DNA of 64,000 nucleotides, taken from Incurvaria masculella. Its lineage: Eukaryota > Arthropoda > Insecta > Lepidoptera > Incurvariidae. This document shows, one piece after another, positions 23,301 through 29,300 of this stretch (positions are counted from its first letter, which is position 1; each line of letters starts with the position of its first letter). Below the pieces are notes generated by a model. The model ran no database searches, had not been told where the DNA came from, and saw only the letters and a program-made list of their open reading frames with translations. The stretch spans positions 10,434,001 through 10,498,000 of the forward strand of contig OX335649.1 in assembly GCA_946894095.1 (NCBI GenBank). Direction: 5' to 3'. Both the position numbers and the translations under genes were made by a program.

Positions 23301-26300
23301 ACTTCTGCCATAATTCGACCTATAGCCACACAAACTACTACTAATGTGTGTGGACAAACAAAATCTATAGAATCATCATCATCATCAATGCAAAATGCAT
23401 ATAAATTACAATCTTTTTCAGAAAATTCTGCATTCATACCTGTTGGCAAGCAAACATTTCCCCCACCACTAGAGCAGTTTAACCAGCACTCTAGCTTTCC
23501 TCCAGTTACCAATCAATTAAAATCCGCTTATGAGAGGAGCTCGCAATCACAGTCAAAGACTGATAGTACTATTCTTGAAGGAACATGTGCACAATCTATG
23601 CAACAATCTAACTTCTCTTCTAGTTGCCAGACTACTATAGCTCAAAATTTCTCATCTACACAGACCAGTTCTCAGAGCTATTTTGAACAACTGGATAAAA
23701 GTGAAAATCTCTCATCTACAGCAGTACGTGCAAAATCAGGCTTACAGAAACCTGACAATATTCCACTATATCAAAAAAAAATTGAGCAGCTGCCGTCTCA
23801 GAGAGGAATAACTCCTGAAGTATCAAATGCACCAGCTGTTCTACAAAAACCGGTAACGCCAACAACGGATGCTCCATCGAAAATTCGAAAAGATAAATCT
23901 GTAGAATCAAACCCAATAATACAACCTATAGCTTTGCCTTTAATGCCTCACCTTCAGGTAAACATTTCCCAAGAGCAAGTGCAGTTTCACCATGACACGC
24001 CTATATCTATGACGTTCCAGCCAGTTTCGGGGGAATCATTTTTGAGAGCTTCACCAGTTAGAAGCCGTCCTTCTACTCCAAGCCTCATAAATAAGCCGGC
24101 TCCGGTGATTCCTCACTATCAAATGAACTTGGTAGCAGTGGAGCACCTAGCTGCGGATTCTCACATACATGAACCCTCAAGCCCCGAAACTAGTCGTTCC
24201 CCGACACCAAAATTAAGATCCAAATCACCCGCAGTAGGCCCACCGCCCAACCCCCTAAAGGCCCATGCACCTCGCATCAAAGAAAGTACACCACAGCGCC
24301 AAGCAACCAACTCATTGCTAACACAAGCGACTTCAAATTTACGGAAAGAGCATGAAATAGCCCAGAAAGGGTTTCAAAGTACTGTAGAAATATTTAATTC
24401 CTCTGGCGCAAAGAATTGGGCTCAAAATCAGCCATCAGTCATAAAAGAGCAAAATCAATCTAAAATTGGTTATCAAAGTCAAAATTACACACACGATGAA
24501 TTAAATATTCGGGAAGATTCTATGGTTAATCAAAACTATGCTCAGCAGCAAATGCATTCACATCAAGTGTCTGAAATTGGAAATACTGTAGTACAATCAA
24601 CAAGAAATACGTTTGAAGAGTTTGAAAGAACTCAATCAGCCAAAATCATCGAAATTCGCAAAGGTGGACAGTCCTCACAGAACAGTACATGTTTACCAGC
24701 AAACGATATTCGGAATCAAATTCATGGAGTGCCTCCAAAACAAACCTTTCCTCCTTCAATCATGAATGTCACTTCTTCCCATCAACTATCTTCTCATAGC
24801 ACCCATACTAATGATAATGTAGCCGCTTGTAGCCAAAACCTTAAATCTTTCCAGCCAAAGCAACAGACTTGTAGTGCTAACAAAGATCCAGTGTGTGATC
24901 CTACCCCATCGACAGGTGCCAGTTTAGGGTCGGGAGGTGCAGCACGTGGAAAAACTTTTGGTGTATCATCTGCTCCGAAGCGTGGTCGGGGTGTTATGAA
25001 TAAGGCAGCCACTCCTGGATCTCGCGTTCCTCTTTGTGCTCAATGCAATGGGCATATTAGGTGAACATTAAGTGTGAGATGTTATATCGTGTGCGAGCAT
25101 CAATGGAGCATGGTGTGATTGAAAGTGTGCTGTCGTTTAATTGATATTATTTACCTGACTAATTTTGTATGATTGTTTAAGCTGTTTGTAACACAATGTT
25201 TCAAGGAAATTTAATAATATTAATCTCAGCGTCTGGCATGTCTAACCATTGAATGGTTGTTTTTTCTAACAGTTTCGGAAAGTCCGAAGAACTCAGTGAA
25301 ACCAGAATACAAGAGCCCTGCTGAAGAAAGATTGATCAAGAAAATGGCGAAAATAGCCCTGAATGGTTATGAAATCGGAATTCAGCGGCGAATTAAGCCT
25401 GGAGACCGTCTTCAGTCTATGGCTAATAAGATTCAAGATACAATCATTGCAAAGCATCCCTTGAACAGCGAAAGTTCTCCTGAAGATGAAAGAAATGGAA
25501 TCAAATCATTAATGAAAAATGAACATGGAAATTCAGACACATTGTTACTAAAAGATCACACATCTAACATCAGTTCTAAGGAAAGTAAAATGAAAATGGA
25601 TATGATTGGTGAAAAAATAAAAAATACTTTAGTGTCCAATCATCCTTCAAATCATTTAACTAATTATCATAATACATTAGGGAGCCAAATGGACAAAGAT
25701 GGAATCAAACATCCCTCTACACTGGACTCGAGACAATTCACTACTACAGAATGCAAACTAAACAACACTGGTGACAGAATCAGAGAAACAATAGTAAGCA
25801 AGAATCCATCAATTGCATGCTTAACAGTTAATTGCAATGATGGATATACTGACGAAAACAATCTGATCAAAACCAACTGTGATCTTGACGAGAATTCCTT
25901 TGACAAAGACATTTCAACTGCAAGCAATCGAAAGAAAAAAAATATGTTCCAAACTGATGACAAACCCAGATTTATGAGAACTGCTCTGAATGGAACAAAC
26001 AAAGATGTTACACGAAATAATTTAGACATAAATGACAAAGACAAATCAGAAAAATCTTCAGCTGATTACAAACACTTCATACTGACTAATAATTCACCAA
26101 AACCTTTCCAAAGTGATCCAAATGATAAATTTACGCAAAAACAAATATTGGCTGTGCATATGAACAATGCAAACAATCAGTTGAATGGAATTCATAAAAA
26201 CGGTATAGAACAATCTGAATTTACAGACAAAATCAAGGAAAATTTCAGCACTGCACATAAGCAATCCATTAGTGAAACTTCAAAGACTGGTAATACATCC

Positions 26301-29300
26301 TCAGAAAAAAAAAAGAATCCTGAAGAGACCAGTGAAAAAATGTCTGAATTCAAAAATAAAAATACGGATTGTGAAATGTATGACAACAGTCTTTATACTT
26401 TCACAGTGAATGGAAACAAACAGGAAAACCTTCAAAGTTACAAAGTAGAGAAAAACTCTGACGAAGAAATAAGTTCTGATGCTGGTGCCAAAAAAGGAAC
26501 TGATTTTTCTGAATGTGTCACTGATTCAACCAATAATAGTGTGGTCACACTGAGAAAGAAAAAACGCGATACAAAATTAGATGGAGGAAAAAGGGATTCT
26601 CATATAATTTCTAGACCAAAAAGTACAATAGCTTCTCTAGATTGTGCAGACGGCTTATACCCAGTATGCCACATTGACGACAAGGCGATAACAAGGTAAG
26701 AGAAGACTCAAAGTAGGGATATTCGAAGGCTGCAGCAAAATGTTGGTATGCAACTTTTTATTTTATAAGGCATGCTAATAAGTGAATATTATTTTTAAAA
26801 ACCAAAACCAGTAACTGTATGCACTAAAATACTAATTGTAAATTAACAGATTAGGTTTAAAATTACTTTAGATTAAAATAAAAAGTCTAAACAAATATAC
26901 CCTACGTTCCAAAATGCGTACATTGCAAATATTGCAGAGAAAGCGAATACAGTGAATACATGTGTTTCGAATTGATATAACTGCTCATAGCCAAAATCGC
27001 ACAATATCAAATCGGAATAAATTTGAGCAGACATATGTGTCAGAGCCCAACTTAACTACCTCAAAAATGCCTTGTAAGTCTCGAAAGTGGTTATTTCAGG
27101 CCTAGAATTATCTAACTAGACAAAAAAACGGTGAAAGGCCTTCGTTATTTTAGAATACCAGTGCATACGATCAGAGAACTACAAATAAACACGCTCAATG
27201 ACAGCTCGAGGACACGGCGCACATGCTTTCAACCGTGCGCACTTTGTACGATCTGTGTGCGATCTAGAGTCACGTTCCTTATGTCAGCATGACGACGTTG
27301 ACGGGAGTGAATATAAGAAATCGGAATAACCGTGTACGTGTACATTGTTGCATTCTCTGTAATATATTCATTTCGGTACGCAGTGATAGCTGCTATTTAC
27401 GATGTTACAATACTGTTAATGATAAATAATTGGGGGGTAAAAAAATTTCAATCAAAAACGTCGAATTGTGCATACAATATATGTAGCTACGCATCAGATA
27501 TAAATATACTTGCTCAATATAGAAAATATTTTGTTCAAATGTTGGTCTACACAGTTAAGAGACAGATATATGAACTTATGTATATTTTCAGTTCATTGTG
27601 TTAAGTAATAATTATTATTGACAATTTCAGAGGTCCTTTTATAACTGCTTTGGGACGTATCTGGTGTCCGGACCATTTCATTTGCGTAAACGCTAGCTGC
27701 CGTAGACCGCTGCAAGATATTGGCTTTGTGGAAGAGAATGGCCAACTATACTGTGAATATTGCTTCGAGCAATTTATCGCACCAGCCTGCGACAAATGCC
27801 ACGCTAAGATAAAAGGCGTAAGTTTATTGATTTCATCTATTAAATTGTGTGTAAATAATATTTAAAAAAACCTAAAGAGAATATTCATGTTTATGTTCCA
27901 CAAATGTTGAGCTTTGATTAATAATTCTACATTCTTTATTAATAAAATCTGATGAATGGGGAAAAAATATATTTATCAGTAATGTTAAAGAAACATGGTT
28001 TGCACCAATACATGAAAGTTAGCATAGATATTTTGTTCGTGTACCTATCCCACCTATTGATCACTGAATATTTTGTACTAAAATTAATTGCATATGCAGG
28101 GTGTTCTTTTAAATGCAATAAACTGCAAGGACTTATTCTGGAGACAAAAATAGGTAGCAAACCATTAAAAAAAACGAAATTTAAAAAAATAAATCCAGTT
28201 CCCATTAAAAATATGGGAACTGCATTTTTTATAGTTTCCGGATTTTTTAATGGTTTGCTGCTTATTTTTGTCTCCAGAAAAACCTCTTGAGGTGGTGGGC
28301 ACATTTAAAAGAGCACCCTATATAGAACATAAAAAAAATCATTGAAAATATGCTAAAATTATCGGTCTAGTCTGTAAGAACCTTATAGGCATGGCATTGT
28401 ACCCTCCAGACTTCAACGCCGCTGTATTTTTCCAGGATTGCCTGAATGCTATCGGAAAGCACTTCCATCCAGAGTGCTTCAACTGTGTGTATTGCGGCAA
28501 ACTGTTTGGCAACAACCCATTCTTCTTAGAAGATGGCTTGCCATACTGTGAAGCAGGTACGATCGTAGATTAGTGGTCTCTTTCCTGATACCACTTCAAA
28601 AAAATTGTTTTTACACCAAGGCAATTTAAGTAAATGCTCAGCCTCATAATGCAATGAACATCAAAATAGTGTCAAATCACAACAATCAACAGGTGGACTT
28701 GGCTTCCACTCTGTTCTTGCACTACTTTCTATCTCTTTCTGAGTTCGATAAGTGCATTTCATTACTAATGCGAGTTGTTCGATGGTTTGGAATTCGATGA
28801 TTTGGATGAAAAAATGATCAAAGCGGCCGTGTTTCCCATCCAATTCAATATAGCCGTGCTCATAAAGAAAGGTGCTGGCATGGCACCTAATTCCTTCGGG
28901 CATGTGGTGTGTTGTCCTTATATCATGATGGTGGGTGTGGTATTAGGTCACCATGTCAGTCTCATAAAAAAAAATTAGAGCCAGAGACCATTGAAGCTTG
29001 GACTGATATGAATCAATTTCAATCACTCAATGAAAACCGGGTGTCGCTATGTCATTTGATTGACTAAATTATGTGCACAGCTTTCAAACTATTAAAGCCC
29101 TGGTACTAGCCAAAGCGTGAAGTTTGACGGCACACTTCAAGTAAACTAGCTGAGTTTAAAATATATAAAATAAAAATAAAAAATATGACAATATGTCATT
29201 TTTCTTCTAGAGATTGGAGTGTTTTCGTGCACATCATTTAGTACCTACACTGTAACTAAAAAACTCAGTGACACCAAGTTTTGTTATGCGATTGAAATCC

